From assembly GCA_947564645.1 (NCBI GenBank), contig CANOCU010000037.1:1-37391 (forward strand): DNA of 37,391 bases. Direction: 5' to 3'. A program made the translations under genes and the position numbers. The DNA comes from an uncultured Lachnospiraceae bacterium (lineage in GTDB: Bacteria; Bacillota; Clostridia; Lachnospirales; Lachnospiraceae). Below the pieces are notes generated by a model that saw only the letters and a program-made list of their open reading frames with translations, was not told where the DNA came from and did not search any database. Shown one piece after another: positions 23,384 through 32,920 of this stretch. Numbering within the stretch: position 1 is the stretch's first letter; each line of letters starts with the position of its first letter.

Positions 23384-24662
23384 AGTTCTGATTGTAGGAA
23401 GCGGCGGCAGGGAACATGCGATCGCAGCCAGCGTGTTAAAGAGCGCGCGGGTGGAGAAGATCTACTGCGCACCGGGCAATGCGGGGATCGGGCAGATCGC
23501 GGAGTGCGTTCCCATCGGCGCTATGGAATTTGAGAAGCTTGTGGCCTTTGCGAAGGAGCAGGAGATCGACCTGACCATCGTGGGGATGGATGATCCGCTG
23601 GTGGGCGGCCTGGTGGATGTGATGGAGGAAGCCGGGCTTCGCGTCTTCGGACCAAGGAAGAACGCGGCGATCCTGGAGGGAAGCAAGGCTTTCTCCAAGG
23701 ATCTGATGAAGAAGTATCATATCCCGACGGCGGCTTACGAGAATTTCGACGATCCGAAGAAGGCACTTGCCTATCTGGAGACGGCGAAGATGCCGGTGGT
23801 ACTTAAGGCCGACGGTCTTGCGCTCGGAAAGGGCGTGCTGATCTGCAATACGCTTGAGGAAGCGCGGGAAGGCGTTAAGACCATTATGGAAGATAAGAAA
23901 TTCGGCTCGGCCGGTAACCGGATGGTCATCGAGGAGTTTATGACGGGCCGTGAAGTCTCCGTGCTTTCTTTTGTGGACGGGAAGACGATCAGGATCATGT
24001 CCTCGGCCCAGGATCACAAGCGGGCGCTGGACGGCGACCAGGGACTCAACACGGGCGGTATGGGCACCTTTTCGCCCAGTCCTTTCTATACGCAGGAGGT
24101 GGATGCGTTCTGCCGGAAGTATATCTATCAGGCGACGGTGGATGCCATGGCAGCCGAGGGAAGACCATTTAAAGGGGTGATCTTCTTCGGACTGATGCTG
24201 ACGCCGGAGGGCCCTAAGGTGCTTGAGTACAATGCCAGATTCGGAGATCCGGAGGCGCAGGTAGTGCTGCCGCGGATGAAGAACGACATGATCGAGGTGG
24301 CGGAGGCCTGTATCGACGGGAGGCTTGACCAGATCGACCTGCAGTTTGAGGACAATGCCGCGGTGTGCGTGGTGCTGGCGTCTAAGGGATATCCGGTCTC
24401 TTATGAGAAAGGGTTCGTCATCAGTGGGCTGGAACGGTTCGAGAAAGCGGAAGGGTATTACTGCTTCCATGCGGGAACGAAGCAGACTGGGGACGGCATC
24501 GTCACGAACGGCGGCCGGGTGCTTGGCATTACCGCCAAGGGCGCAGACTTAAAAGAAGCGAGAGCCAATGCCTACAAGGCTGCAGAGTGGGTGTCGTTTG
24601 ACAATCGGTATATGCGGTCGGATATCGGAAAAGCGATCGATGAGGTTCCGGTTTCGGAATAA
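23379..24662 (+). CDS. purD: Phosphoribosylamine-glycine ligase
   Basis: PurD joins phosphoribosylamine and glycine with ATP. ATG 23379 opens with the invariant MKVLIVGSGGREHAI and follows GGAGGTG (23367-23373); the longer upstream reading is rejected. ATP-grasp features include KADGLALGKGV, EEFMTGREVSVLSFVDGKT, QDHKRALDGDQGLNTGGMG and LEYNARFGDPEAQVVLPR. The 427 residues are full length. It is separated from purN by a structured leader that can cover its ribosome site. Confidence 0.97.
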   Translation: MKVLIVGSGGREHAIAASVLKSARVEKIYCAPGNAGIGQIAECVPIGAMEFEKLVAFAKEQEIDLTIVGMDDPLVGGLVDVMEEAGLRVFGPRKNAAILEGSKAFSKDLMKKYHIPTAAYENFDDPKKALAYLETAKMPVVLKADGLALGKGVLICNTLEEAREGVKTIMEDKKFGSAGNRMVIEEFMTGREVSVLSFVDGKTIRIMSSAQDHKRALDGDQGLNTGGMGTFSPSPFYTQEVDAFCRKYIYQATVDAMAAEGRPFKGVIFFGLMLTPEGPKVLEYNARFGDPEAQVVLPRMKNDMIEVAEACIDGRLDQIDLQFEDNAAVCVVLASKGYPVSYEKGFVISGLERFEKAEGYYCFHAGTKQTGDGIVTNGGRVLGITAKGADLKEARANAYKAAEWVSFDNRYMRSDIGKAIDEVPVSE

Positions 24663-24739
24663 CGAAGAGCGGCTGTGAATGGCAGGCGTGTTGCGAGCAG
24701 CCTGCGAAAGATTTGTGTAAGGGGAAGGGAGCAGTTAAC

Positions 24740-25222
24740 ATGCCGGACAGAGAAGAGAAAACAGAGAGATTAAAGAGAGACTTGCTGGATGAAGACAACT
24801 ACAACAGACCGACCATCTGTGACGAGTGCGGCGGGATCATGGTCTTCAAGGGTGTGGGGGAGTATAAATGTGAGAAGTGCGGCCGCATCGGATTCGACGA
24901 TTACGGCAAGGCGCGCAATTATATCGAACAGCACCCGGGCGCCACGATGGCGGAGGTAGCCAGTGAGACAGGGGTAGCGCAGAAAGCCATCCGGAGCATG
25001 ATCAAGGAATGTCGTCTGGAGATTGCGCCGACTTCCAACGTATTCATGCGCTGCGAGATCTGCGGGACGACCATCCGTTATGGCAGATTCTGTGCCAAGT
25101 GCGAGACGGCTCATCACAGAGAGATCGAAGAGCGGGCGAGAAAGAAGATGAACATGACCGGATTCAGCACGGAGAAGCCGTCCGGAGAGGACGGCGCGAA
25201 GCGCTTTAAGAGAGACGCATAG
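24740..25222 (+). CDS. Zinc-ribbon / helix-turn-helix protein (YvyF-like)
   Basis: ATG 24740 follows GGGGAAGGGA and gives 160 residues. Two Cys4 zinc sites are visible: CDEC with CEKC (about residues 27-49), and CEIC with CAKC (about 104-124). Between them is a helix-turn-helix segment, TMAEVASETGVAQKAIRSMI. The order ribbon-HTH-ribbon resembles flagellar-operon protein YvyF of Bacillus, but no flagellar gene is near. A role in transcription or nucleic-acid binding is likely. The tail is charged (ERARKKMNM, KRFKRDA). Confidence 0.7.
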   Translation: MPDREEKTERLKRDLLDEDNYNRPTICDECGGIMVFKGVGEYKCEKCGRIGFDDYGKARNYIEQHPGATMAEVASETGVAQKAIRSMIKECRLEIAPTSNVFMRCEICGTTIRYGRFCAKCETAHHREIEERARKKMNMTGFSTEKPSGEDGAKRFKRDA

Positions 25223-25294
25223 GAGAAAACACGATTCAGAGGAGCCGGAGAGGAACTGCTGTGGGAAAGTTTCGTGAGATTGGAGTTTACTAGT

Positions 25295-26590
25295 ATGAGG
25301 AAAAAGAGCAGAGAGAAACAGAAGAGGACGGGAAGATGCGGTTTCCTGCGGGGTGTGCTGGCAGTATTTGCGGTTGCTGCGCTGACATGGTGTCATCCGT
25401 TTGTCAGTCTGGCAGACGTTACAGGCACCGTGAAAGTAGAATCGGCCAATATACGGGGAAGTGCGGACTCTACAAGTGCGGCGGTGGGCAGCGTGACCAG
25501 AGGAAAGACCGTGTCGATCAAGAGCGAGACGACGGACGCCTCCGGCGCACTCTGGTATGAAGTCTATGTGAACGCGAATACCACGGGCTATGTGCGTGCG
25601 GACCTGATCGACAGGGACGGTAACGAGTCATTGCCGGCTTCAAACGGCGGCGCCCAACAGACGGAACAGGCGGATGCGTCCCAGGGCGACGGTCAGGCGG
25701 CTTCCGGCGCCTCGACACAGGCAGAGACCGCCATGGATGCCCAGTATGCCAAGGTCAAAGTGCAGGCAGCCAAGATCCGTCCGGAGCCTTCCACCAATAT
25801 TAAGGAGGTGGAGAGTGTGCCGAACGGGACAGAACTGATCGTCAGCGGACAGTCTGCCGGTACAAGTGACGGCAAGACGTGGTACTTTGTCACTTTTACA
25901 GGAGCAGACGGCTCTTCGAAGACGGGGTTTGTCCGTTCCGATCTGGTGGATCTGGGGGATATGGTGCCTGTTCCGGAAGAGGAACCTGCACCGGAGGAAG
26001 CGCCGGTACCGGAGGAACCACAGGAGCCGGTCAGCCAGGACTATGAAGTTGTGCTCAAAGACGGCGAGTGGTGCCTGATTGATAATATAGGCGGCGGATA
26101 TGAGTATAAACTGCAGCCGCTTTTGGATGCTTATAATCTGCAGAGTGATTCTGCAGACGAGGATGCCAGGAATCTGGTAAGGCAGCGGATCGCGATCGTG
26201 GTTTTGGGAGTCGCAGCTGCCATCCTTCTGATCGTAGTGATCATCATGGCCATTAAACTTCGTGATGCCTACTATGAGGATTATGATGATGAGGAAGACG
26301 AAGATGACGAGGACGAGGAAGAAGGAGAAGACGCGGACGAGGTGACGGTAAGGCGCAGGAGTCGTGCGCAAAGAGGAGACAGCGCCCGAGAGGAAGAACG
26401 GCCGGTACGCAGGAATATGAGGGAGCCGGAGACCGCTTCGCGCAGAGCGGCACGGGAGACTGAGACGGGCGATGTGCAGGCAGAAGAGCCGCGTGTGAAA
26501 CCGTCATCCAAGCGCAAGGCAAAGAATTTCCTTCTGGATGACGATGATTTTGAGTTTGAATTTCTAAATATGGATGGTAAAGACTTGTAG
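25295..26590 (+). CDS. Membrane-anchored protein with two bacterial SH3 domains
   Basis: ATG 25295 follows TTGGAG; an in-frame GTG at 25274 is less likely. After a basic N-terminus comes a hydrophobic export segment (VLAVFAVAALTW). SH3b domain 1 is near residues 41-107 (VKVESANIRGSADSTS to GYVRADLID) and domain 2 near 148-217 (VKVQAAKIRPEPSTNI to GFVRSDLVDLG). A Pro/Glu linker leads to a second membrane segment (IAIVVLGVAAAILLIVVIIM) and an acidic cytoplasmic tail rich in Asp/Glu, then Arg-rich sequence. SH3b domains often bind peptidoglycan, so it may report wall state inward. Function unproven. Confidence 0.82.
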   Translation: MRKKSREKQKRTGRCGFLRGVLAVFAVAALTWCHPFVSLADVTGTVKVESANIRGSADSTSAAVGSVTRGKTVSIKSETTDASGALWYEVYVNANTTGYVRADLIDRDGNESLPASNGGAQQTEQADASQGDGQAASGASTQAETAMDAQYAKVKVQAAKIRPEPSTNIKEVESVPNGTELIVSGQSAGTSDGKTWYFVTFTGADGSSKTGFVRSDLVDLGDMVPVPEEEPAPEEAPVPEEPQEPVSQDYEVVLKDGEWCLIDNIGGGYEYKLQPLLDAYNLQSDSADEDARNLVRQRIAIVVLGVAAAILLIVVIIMAIKLRDAYYEDYDDEEDEDDEDEEEGEDADEVTVRRRSRAQRGDSAREEERPVRRNMREPETASRRAARETETGDVQAEEPRVKPSSKRKAKNFLLDDDDFEFEFLNMDGKDL

Positions 26591-26610
26591 AAAGGTTATT
26601 GTGTCCCAAA

Positions 26611-26994
26611 ATGTTTATAGAGATAGATTTTAACAGCGACGAAGCAATCTATATGCAGTTGAGGAACCAGATCATTCTCGGTATTGCGACCTCACGTTTT
26701 CAGGAAGGGGATATGCTCCCTTCGGTCAGACAGCTGGCCGATACGATCGGGATCAATATGCATACGGTCAATAAGGCATATACGGTACTGAAACAGGAGG
26801 GGTATGTCAAGGTAGACCGCAGAAAGGGAGCTATGATCGCCATAGACATTGACAGGATGCAGGCGCTTGAGGAAATACGCAGAGAGCTTCAGGTAACGCT
26901 GGCAAAAGCGAGCTGTAAGAATATTTCCCGGAAAGAGGTGCATGCTCTTATAGACGAGATCTATAATGATTATGGTGATTGTACAGGGATGTGA
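26611..26994 (+). CDS. Short GntR-family regulator (YtrA type)
   Basis: About 127 residues: a winged-helix domain (IYMQLRNQIILGI, then LPSVRQLADTIGINMHTVNKAYTVLKQEGYV) with a short C-terminal helical tail and no ligand-binding domain, as in the YtrA subgroup. ATG 26611 gives a family-like start (MFIEIDFNSDEAIYMQ). An in-frame TTG at 26599 sits closer to GAAAGG and cannot be excluded. It lies 37 bases before clpC in the place where many Firmicutes have the repressor ctsR, so it may control clpC. That is inference. Confidence 0.85.
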   Translation: MFIEIDFNSDEAIYMQLRNQIILGIATSRFQEGDMLPSVRQLADTIGINMHTVNKAYTVLKQEGYVKVDRRKGAMIAIDIDRMQALEEIRRELQVTLAKASCKNISRKEVHALIDEIYNDYGDCTGM

Positions 26995-27031
26995 CCTATT
27001 ACATTATGCAGGAGAAAGGAATGGACAATTG

Positions 27032-29482
27032 ATGCAGCCACAGTTTACGGACAAGGCAAAAGCAGCATTGATGCTGGCTGAGAGAGCAGCCAGAAGTTTA
27101 CGGCAGAGTTATGTTGGAAGCGAGCATATATTGATCGGCCTGCTTCGGGAAAATACAGGCGTTGCGGCCACCGTATTATTGAATAACGGAGTGGATGTTG
27201 TACAGCTGAAGGAAATGATAAAGGATCTGATCGCGCCGGAGAGTTCCGTTTTGATCGCAGAAAGAGATGGTTATTCTCCACGTGCGCAGAGCATCCTGGA
27301 TGAGGCGCACAGGCAGGCAGAGAGATTTCGCAGCGATAAGACCGGAACGGAGCACATCCTGCTTGCGATGTTAAAGGAAGGAGAGAACGTAGCGGTCAGA
27401 CTGCTCAATACCATGGGAATATCCATACAGAAACTGTATGTGGACGTACTGGTAGCCATGGGAGAGGACGGAGCGCTTTATAAGGAAGACCTTGGACGGA
27501 AGCAGGGAAGGAAGAAGAGCGGCACTTCCACACTGGAGCAGTACAGCCGCGATCTGACGGCACTTGCAAGAGAAGGCAGGCTGGATCCGGTGATCGGCAG
27601 GGAAGAGGAGATCACGAGAGTGGTTCAGATCTTAAGCCGCAGGACGAAGAACAATCCCTGTCTGATCGGAGAGCCGGGGGTAGGTAAGACCGCCGTGGTG
27701 GAAGGGCTTGCATCCAGGATCGTGACGGGCGATGTGCCTTTTACGGTACAGAACAAGAGAGTGCTGACTCTGGATCTGTCCGGCATGGTAGCCGGCAGTA
27801 AATACCGCGGTGAGTTTGAAGAGCGGATCAAGAAAGTGATCCGGGAAGTGATAGAGGACGGGGAGATCGTACTATTCCTGGACGAGATGCACACGATCAT
27901 CGGCGCAGGAGGTGCAGAAGGTGCTATTGATGCCTCCAATATATTGAAGCCGTCTCTTGCCCGGGGCGAGATACAGCTGATCGGTGCGACCACGATCGCC
28001 GAGTATCGGAAATACGTGGAGCGGGACGCGGCATTGGAACGGAGATTTCAGCCGGTTACCGTGGAAGAGCCGACGGTGGAGGAGGCGGAAAATATTCTCC
28101 GCGGCATTGCCCACAAGTATGAGGAGCATCATCGTGTTACGATCACGCCGGAAGCGATCAGCGCCGCCGTGGCGCTTTCCGCCAGATATATCAACGACAG
28201 GAATCTACCGGATAAGGCGATCGACTTGATAGACGAGGCGGCAGCGGCGGTACGGCTTAAAGTGACAGGACAGCCGGATAAGCTGCGGGAACTGGCGGAC
28301 GAGATCAAGAAGATTGATCTGCAGATCGAGCGTTCCATTCGTATGGAGGCATTTACCCAGGCGGCAGAGCTTAAGAAGAAACAGGGAGAATGCATTAAGA
28401 AATACGAACGTCTAATTAAGCGGATGGAGCGTGAGGAGGAGAAGCGCACTTACGTAGTCGGTGAGAATGAGATTGCGGAGGTGGTGGCTCTCTGGACGAA
28501 GATCCCGGTGAAGAAGCTGGCTGAGAAGGAGAGTGAGCGCCTGCTGAAGCTGGAATCCATCCTGCACAAGCGGGTGATCGGGCAGGAAGAGGCCGTGACT
28601 GCCGTCTCCAAGGCCATGCGCAGGGGCAGGGTAGGCCTGCAGGATCCCAACCGCCCGATCGGTTCCTTCCTCTTCCTGGGACCCACCGGCGTGGGCAAGA
28701 CGGAATTGAGCAAGGCGCTGGCGGAGGCCATGTTCGGGTCGGAGAATGCGCTGATCCGGGTGGATATGTCGGAGTATATGGAAGGGCATTCCGTTTCCAA
28801 GATGATCGGCTCGCCGCCGGGATATGTGGGCTTCGAGGAGGGCGGACAGCTGTCGGAGAAAATACGCCGCAATCCTTATTCGGTGGTACTGTTTGATGAG
28901 ATCGAGAAGGCGCATCCGGATGTGTTCAATGTCCTGCTGCAGGTGTTGGACGACGGACATATCACGGATTCGAAGGGGAGAAAGGTCAGCTTCAAGAATA
29001 CGATCCTGATCATGACTTCCAATGCAGGGGCGCAGCGGATCATCGATCCCAAGAATCTTGGTTTCGGAACGCAGCAGACGCAGCAGCAGAATTACGATAA
29101 GATGAAGTCCAATGTTATGGAGGAAGTGAAGAGACTCTTTAAACCGGAATTTATCAATCGTATCGACGAGATCATGGTCTTCCATCCGCTCAATAAGGAT
29201 GATATGAAGAAGATCACCACGCTCTTGTCCGGGAATCTGATCAGACGATGCAGGGAGCAGATGGATATTCAGCTGACGATCACGCCTGTCGTGAAGGAAT
29301 GGCTGATCGAGAAGCATATGGATACGAAGATGGGAGCAAGGCCGATGAAGAGGGCTATCCAGTCCGAGATCGAGGATGCGCTGGCGGAAGAGATCCTGGC
29401 AGGACGTGTCAGAAGCGGGGAACAGGTATCGGTTGGACTTAAGAACGAGCAGATCGTGTTCACGGCGCGGAAGAATGCGTAA
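27032..29482 (+). CDS. clpC: ATP-dependent Clp protease ATP-binding subunit ClpC
   Basis: This AAA+ unfoldase feeds substrates to ClpP. Domains: Clp N repeats (1-150; [36 protein letters not shown]); first AAA+ with Walker A GEPGVGKT (213-220) and ALERRFQ; a UVR-like middle region ([18 protein letters not shown]); second AAA+ with Walker A GPTGVGKT (550-557), [21 protein letters not shown] and NRIDEIMVF. Length of 816 is normal. ATG 27032 begins [10 protein letters not shown] as in relatives; AGGAGAAAGG lies upstream. The upstream gene is a GntR regulator; mcsA and mcsB are absent. Confidence 0.96.
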   Translation: MQPQFTDKAKAALMLAERAARSLRQSYVGSEHILIGLLRENTGVAATVLLNNGVDVVQLKEMIKDLIAPESSVLIAERDGYSPRAQSILDEAHRQAERFRSDKTGTEHILLAMLKEGENVAVRLLNTMGISIQKLYVDVLVAMGEDGALYKEDLGRKQGRKKSGTSTLEQYSRDLTALAREGRLDPVIGREEEITRVVQILSRRTKNNPCLIGEPGVGKTAVVEGLASRIVTGDVPFTVQNKRVLTLDLSGMVAGSKYRGEFEERIKKVIREVIEDGEIVLFLDEMHTIIGAGGAEGAIDASNILKPSLARGEIQLIGATTIAEYRKYVERDAALERRFQPVTVEEPTVEEAENILRGIAHKYEEHHRVTITPEAISAAVALSARYINDRNLPDKAIDLIDEAAAAVRLKVTGQPDKLRELADEIKKIDLQIERSIRMEAFTQAAELKKKQGECIKKYERLIKRMEREEEKRTYVVGENEIAEVVALWTKIPVKKLAEKESERLLKLESILHKRVIGQEEAVTAVSKAMRRGRVGLQDPNRPIGSFLFLGPTGVGKTELSKALAEAMFGSENALIRVDMSEYMEGHSVSKMIGSPPGYVGFEEGGQLSEKIRRNPYSVVLFDEIEKAHPDVFNVLLQVLDDGHITDSKGRKVSFKNTILIMTSNAGAQRIIDPKNLGFGTQQTQQQNYDKMKSNVMEEVKRLFKPEFINRIDEIMVFHPLNKDDMKKITTLLSGNLIRRCREQMDIQLTITPVVKEWLIEKHMDTKMGARPMKRAIQSEIEDALAEEILAGRVRSGEQVSVGLKNEQIVFTARKNA

Positions 29483-29553
29483 CACGCATACTGCGGTAGT
29501 ACGGAAAACAGAAGACGGAATAAAATAAAACAGAGAACCTGGAGGAAAATACA

Positions 29554-29976
29554 ATGGCAGTAGTAGAAGAATTATTGCGTACCGAGGAAAATGGCGCCAT
29601 CAGCTTTGGCAACTATAAGCTGGATACCAAAGCTAAAGTGGAAGATTATGAGCATGGCGGGGACCTGTACAAGGTAAAAACATACCGGAAACTGACAAAG
29701 TTGGAGAAGAACGGAATGTTTGCCTATGAATCCGAGCCGGGAACGAGTGTGCTGCAGTTTGAGGAGACGGAAAGCGGCGTCAGCTTTCTGGTGGAGGGCG
29801 ATGCGGATGCACAGATCACGGTGGGCCTTGAAGAAGATACGCAGTACAATGTCAGCGTGGGAGACGTCAGGATCGGCGCGATGAAGACAAACTTAAGCGG
29901 TAAGCTGAGCATCAGCGTTGAATTGGAAAATACCGGAGAAGTTACGGTTAAGATGGAAAAGATCAAGAATGGCTAA
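29554..29976 (+). CDS. Beta-rich hypothetical protein, 140 residues, before radA
   Basis: The protein starts MAVVEELLRTEENGAISFGN and alternates short beta-like strands (DLYKVKTYRKLTKLEKNGMF, LSISVELENTGEVTVKMEKI), with no signal peptide or membrane segment. Similar Lachnospiraceae proteins are sometimes labelled endosialidase in databases, as I recall. I see no catalytic motif supporting that name and do not adopt it. It is preceded by CTGGAGGAAAA and its end overlaps radA by 8 bases, so the two are translationally coupled. Confidence 0.75.
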   Translation: MAVVEELLRTEENGAISFGNYKLDTKAKVEDYEHGGDLYKVKTYRKLTKLEKNGMFAYESEPGTSVLQFEETESGVSFLVEGDADAQITVGLEEDTQYNVSVGDVRIGAMKTNLSGKLSISVELENTGEVTVKMEKIKNG

Positions 29977-31336
29977 GGGAAAAGGGACAACGGTTTTTTA
30001 TTGTCAGAATTGCGGTTATGAATCTTCCAAGTGGATGGGGCAATGTCCCGGATGCAGGGAGTGGAACACGATGACGGAGGAGAAGGCGGCTCCTGTGACC
30101 CGGGGCGGCAGTCACGGTGTACATAAGAGAGAGACGGGCAGTCCCTCCAGTCTGTCAATGGTCAGCATACAGGAGGAAATTCGTATGCTGACCCATATGG
30201 AAGAATTAGACAGAGTGCTGGGCGGCGGGATCGTGCCCGGCTCTTTGACGTTGGTAGGCGGTGATCCGGGAATCGGGAAGTCTACACTGCTCTTACAGGT
30301 CTGCAGGAATCTGGCGGCAGACGGAAGAAAGGTGCTGTACATATCAGGAGAGGAATCTTTGCGGCAGATCAAGATCAGAGCCAACAGGCTGGGCGAGTTT
30401 TCGGACGATTTGCTTTTACTGTGTGAGACAGGGCTTTTGACTGTGGAACAGACGATCCGCAGCGTGATGCCGGATGTGGCGATCATTGATTCCATACAGA
30501 CCATGTATGACGAAGAACTATCCGCCGCGCCGGGGAGCGTGTCACAGGTACGGCAGACGACAGGCGTTCTGCTGCAGCTTGCAAAAGGACTGAATGTTTC
30601 CGTTTTTATCGTGGGCCATGTGACTAAGGAGGGGACCGTGGCAGGTCCGAGAGTCCTGGAGCATATGGTGGATACGGTGCTGTATTTCGAGGGCGACAGA
30701 CATGCTTCCTACCGTATCCTGCGCGGCGTTAAGAACCGGTTTGGCTCCACGAACGAGATCGGTGTATTTGAGATGAAGACGGAAGGGCTTGTCGAAGTGA
30801 AAAATCCTTCGGAATTTATGCTGAGCGGTAAACCGGAAGGGGCGAGCGGATCGGTAGTATCCTGTTCCATGGAGGGAACGCGCCCGATCCTTCTGGAAAT
30901 ACAGGCACTTGTGTGCCGCAGCAATTTCGGTATACCGCGCAGACAGGCGATCGGTACGGACTTTAACCGGGTCAATCTGCTGATGGCCGTGTTGGAGAAA
31001 AGACTGAATCTGCAGATGTCGGATTGCGATGCCTACGTGAACCTGGCGGGCGGTATACGGATCGTGGAGCCTGCCATCGATCTGGGGATAGCCATGGCCG
31101 TGGTGTCCAGTTTCAAGAACAGGGCGATAGACGACAGGACGATCGTCTTCGGAGAGATCGGCTTAAGCGGCGAGGTACGGGGCGTTTCCATGGTGGAACA
31201 GAGAGTGTCGGAGGCGGCCAAGCTGGGATTTACGACCTGTGTCATACCGGAAGTCAACAGAAGCCATGTACATCCGATCGAAGGGATCAGGCTGATCGGC
31301 GTAAGAACAGTTCGGGATGCGGTTGATTTGATATAA
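29969..31336 (+). CDS. radA: DNA repair protein RadA (Sms)
   Basis: RadA is a RecA-like ATPase that helps branch migration in recombination. The sequence has the N-terminal zinc finger (Cys12, Cys15, Cys26, Cys29), Walker A GGDPGIGKS (97-105), the RadA signature KNRFG (255-259) and a C-terminal Lon-like region (AYVNLAGGIRI, GEIGLSGEVRGVSMVEQR). Length of 455 is typical. ATG 29969 lies inside the end of the previous gene with only a weak ribosome site, which points to coupling. Confidence 0.97.
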   Translation: MAKGKGTTVFYCQNCGYESSKWMGQCPGCREWNTMTEEKAAPVTRGGSHGVHKRETGSPSSLSMVSIQEEIRMLTHMEELDRVLGGGIVPGSLTLVGGDPGIGKSTLLLQVCRNLAADGRKVLYISGEESLRQIKIRANRLGEFSDDLLLLCETGLLTVEQTIRSVMPDVAIIDSIQTMYDEELSAAPGSVSQVRQTTGVLLQLAKGLNVSVFIVGHVTKEGTVAGPRVLEHMVDTVLYFEGDRHASYRILRGVKNRFGSTNEIGVFEMKTEGLVEVKNPSEFMLSGKPEGASGSVVSCSMEGTRPILLEIQALVCRSNFGIPRRQAIGTDFNRVNLLMAVLEKRLNLQMSDCDAYVNLAGGIRIVEPAIDLGIAMAVVSSFKNRAIDDRTIVFGEIGLSGEVRGVSMVEQRVSEAAKLGFTTCVIPEVNRSHVHPIEGIRLIGVRTVRDAVDLI

Positions 31337-31395
31337 ATTATAACGAAAATGTAACATCTTTACACAAAAATTTAATATTTCTTAATTTTTATATG

Positions 31396-31422
31396 TTCAA
31401 ATATGTTTTTTTATGGTAGGAT
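31396..31422 (+). promoter_or_regulatory. Possible promoter of the LCP gene
   Basis: TTCAAA (31396-31401) and TAGGAT (31417-31422), the latter preceded by TGG, are 15 bases apart in an AT-rich stretch. The short spacer makes it tentative. Confidence 0.3.
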
Positions 31423-31549
31423 ATTGGAAGTGTATTTTTTGTCATGTCGTTTAATAGGATGACATTGGGATTTTACGATGCACATAGACAGAAGATTCTT
31501 ATGGCATAATAGTGGAGTGACACCGTGAACTTGGACAAAGGAGTTATAT

Positions 31550-32749
31550 ATGGACAAGCAGACACAGGATTCTCAGAAGCAGACAAAGAGTAAGGATCCT
31601 ACAGATAACAGGCAGACTGAAATTACCAGCGGGCAGGCCGGAGCGGCTAAGAGTGCAGATCCTCCGGCAGGAAACGAAAGCAGGGATGTCAGGAAGAGGC
31701 GCAGATGGATCAAGAATATTCCATTGCTGATCGCAGAGATCTGTATCCTGGCGATCGCGATCTGTATCATGTATATCGTTGTGACCACCACGGATGAGGT
31801 GGAGCGCAAGGAGATCGATAAGGAGCAGATCGTCATCAACGAAGAGGTGAAAGAGACTCATAAGGAAGAAGAGAAGCATGTCTCCAAGGGATACCGCAAT
31901 ATCGCGCTGTTCGGTGTGGACGCCAGAGACGGAGAGCTTGGCCGGGGTACCAGAAGCGATACGATCATCATAGCCAGTATCAATCAGGATACGCAGGAGA
32001 TCAAACTGGTCTCTGTATTCCGGGACACCTTCTTAAATCTGAGCAATGATTCTTATAACAAATGCAATGCGGCCTATGCACAGGGCGGCCCGGAGCAGGC
32101 CATCAGCATGTTGAATACGAATCTGGATCTGGATATTACGGATTACGTGACGATCGGGTTCGGTGGATTGATCGATTCGGTGGATGCCCTGGGCGGGATC
32201 GAGATGGAAGTTACGGATGCGGAGATCCTGCATTTGAATAATTATCAGCTGACGATGTCCGAGGAGCTGGGGGTGGATTATACACCGATCAAGCACAGCG
32301 GAAAGCAGTTGTTGAACGGAATGCAGGCTACCGCATACTGCAGGATACGATATACAAAAGGGGATGATTTCCGAAGGGCGGAGCGGCAGAGAGATGTTCT
32401 GACGGCGATGATGGAGAAAGCCAAGAACTCGTCTGTCAGTTCTTTAAAGGAAATGGTCACGGCTATTTTACCGGAGGTGGAGACGTCTCTGGGGGTAAAT
32501 GAGATCATCAGTGTTCTGGGCAGCCTGGCAGGATATAATGTTGTGGCCAGTGACGGTTTCCCGTTCGAGGATGGGCGCAGAGGCGCTACGGTCGGCAGTA
32601 AGGGAAGCTGTGTTATTCCGGATGACCTGGAGGAGAATGTGATAGAGCTGCATGAGCTTCTGTATCCGGAGGTCACCTACAGACCGTCCAGACAGGTGAT
32701 CATGATCAGTGACGAGATAGATTCACTGACTGCAGAATACGTGCAGTAG
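31550..32749 (+). CDS. LytR-CpsA-Psr (LCP) family protein
   Basis: LCP enzymes attach wall polymers such as teichoic acids or capsule to peptidoglycan on the outer face of the membrane. A polar N-terminus (about 60 residues) precedes one membrane helix (IPLLIAEICILAIAICIMYI). The LCP domain follows: RGTRSDTIIIASINQDT, LVSVFRDTFL, VTIGFGGLIDSVDALGGIEM and CRIRYTKGDDFRRAERQRDVL, with the conserved Arg and Asp residues that bind polyprenyl phosphate. The 399-residue length fits. SD AAAGGAG precedes ATG 31550. A terminator follows at 32844. Confidence 0.93.
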   Translation: MDKQTQDSQKQTKSKDPTDNRQTEITSGQAGAAKSADPPAGNESRDVRKRRRWIKNIPLLIAEICILAIAICIMYIVVTTTDEVERKEIDKEQIVINEEVKETHKEEEKHVSKGYRNIALFGVDARDGELGRGTRSDTIIIASINQDTQEIKLVSVFRDTFLNLSNDSYNKCNAAYAQGGPEQAISMLNTNLDLDITDYVTIGFGGLIDSVDALGGIEMEVTDAEILHLNNYQLTMSEELGVDYTPIKHSGKQLLNGMQATAYCRIRYTKGDDFRRAERQRDVLTAMMEKAKNSSVSSLKEMVTAILPEVETSLGVNEIISVLGSLAGYNVVASDGFPFEDGRRGATVGSKGSCVIPDDLEENVIELHELLYPEVTYRPSRQVIMISDEIDSLTAEYVQ

Positions 32750-32843
32750 CGGTAATACGGTAATAAGCGTTATATGACAAGAATGTTATGAAGCGAATCA
32801 TGTGGAATGAAATAGATTAATTGAATGTTCGGAGATGTTTATG

Positions 32844-32877
32844 GCAGTGGTTGGATACATTCCGACTGCTGCTTTTT
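32844..32877 (+). terminator. Intrinsic terminator after the LCP gene
   Basis: GCAGTGGTTGGA (32844-32855) pairs with TCCGACTGCTGC (32861-32872) through G-C, A-T and three wobble pairs, loop TACAT, then TTTTT (32873-32877). Confidence 0.75.
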
Positions 32878-32920
32878 GTCGTACAGGAGACTTCTCTGTG
32901 CATTCGATGGGGGTCTGAGA

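Noticed and set aside
23436-24470. Minus-strand open frame of 344 codons opposite purD
   Set aside because: purD is certain on the plus strand. The His/Arg-rich, low-complexity translation is typical of an antisense frame in GC-rich coding DNA.
28412-29554. Minus-strand open frame of 380 codons opposite clpC
   Set aside because: It is a shadow of the ClpC AAA+ domain with no recognisable motif.
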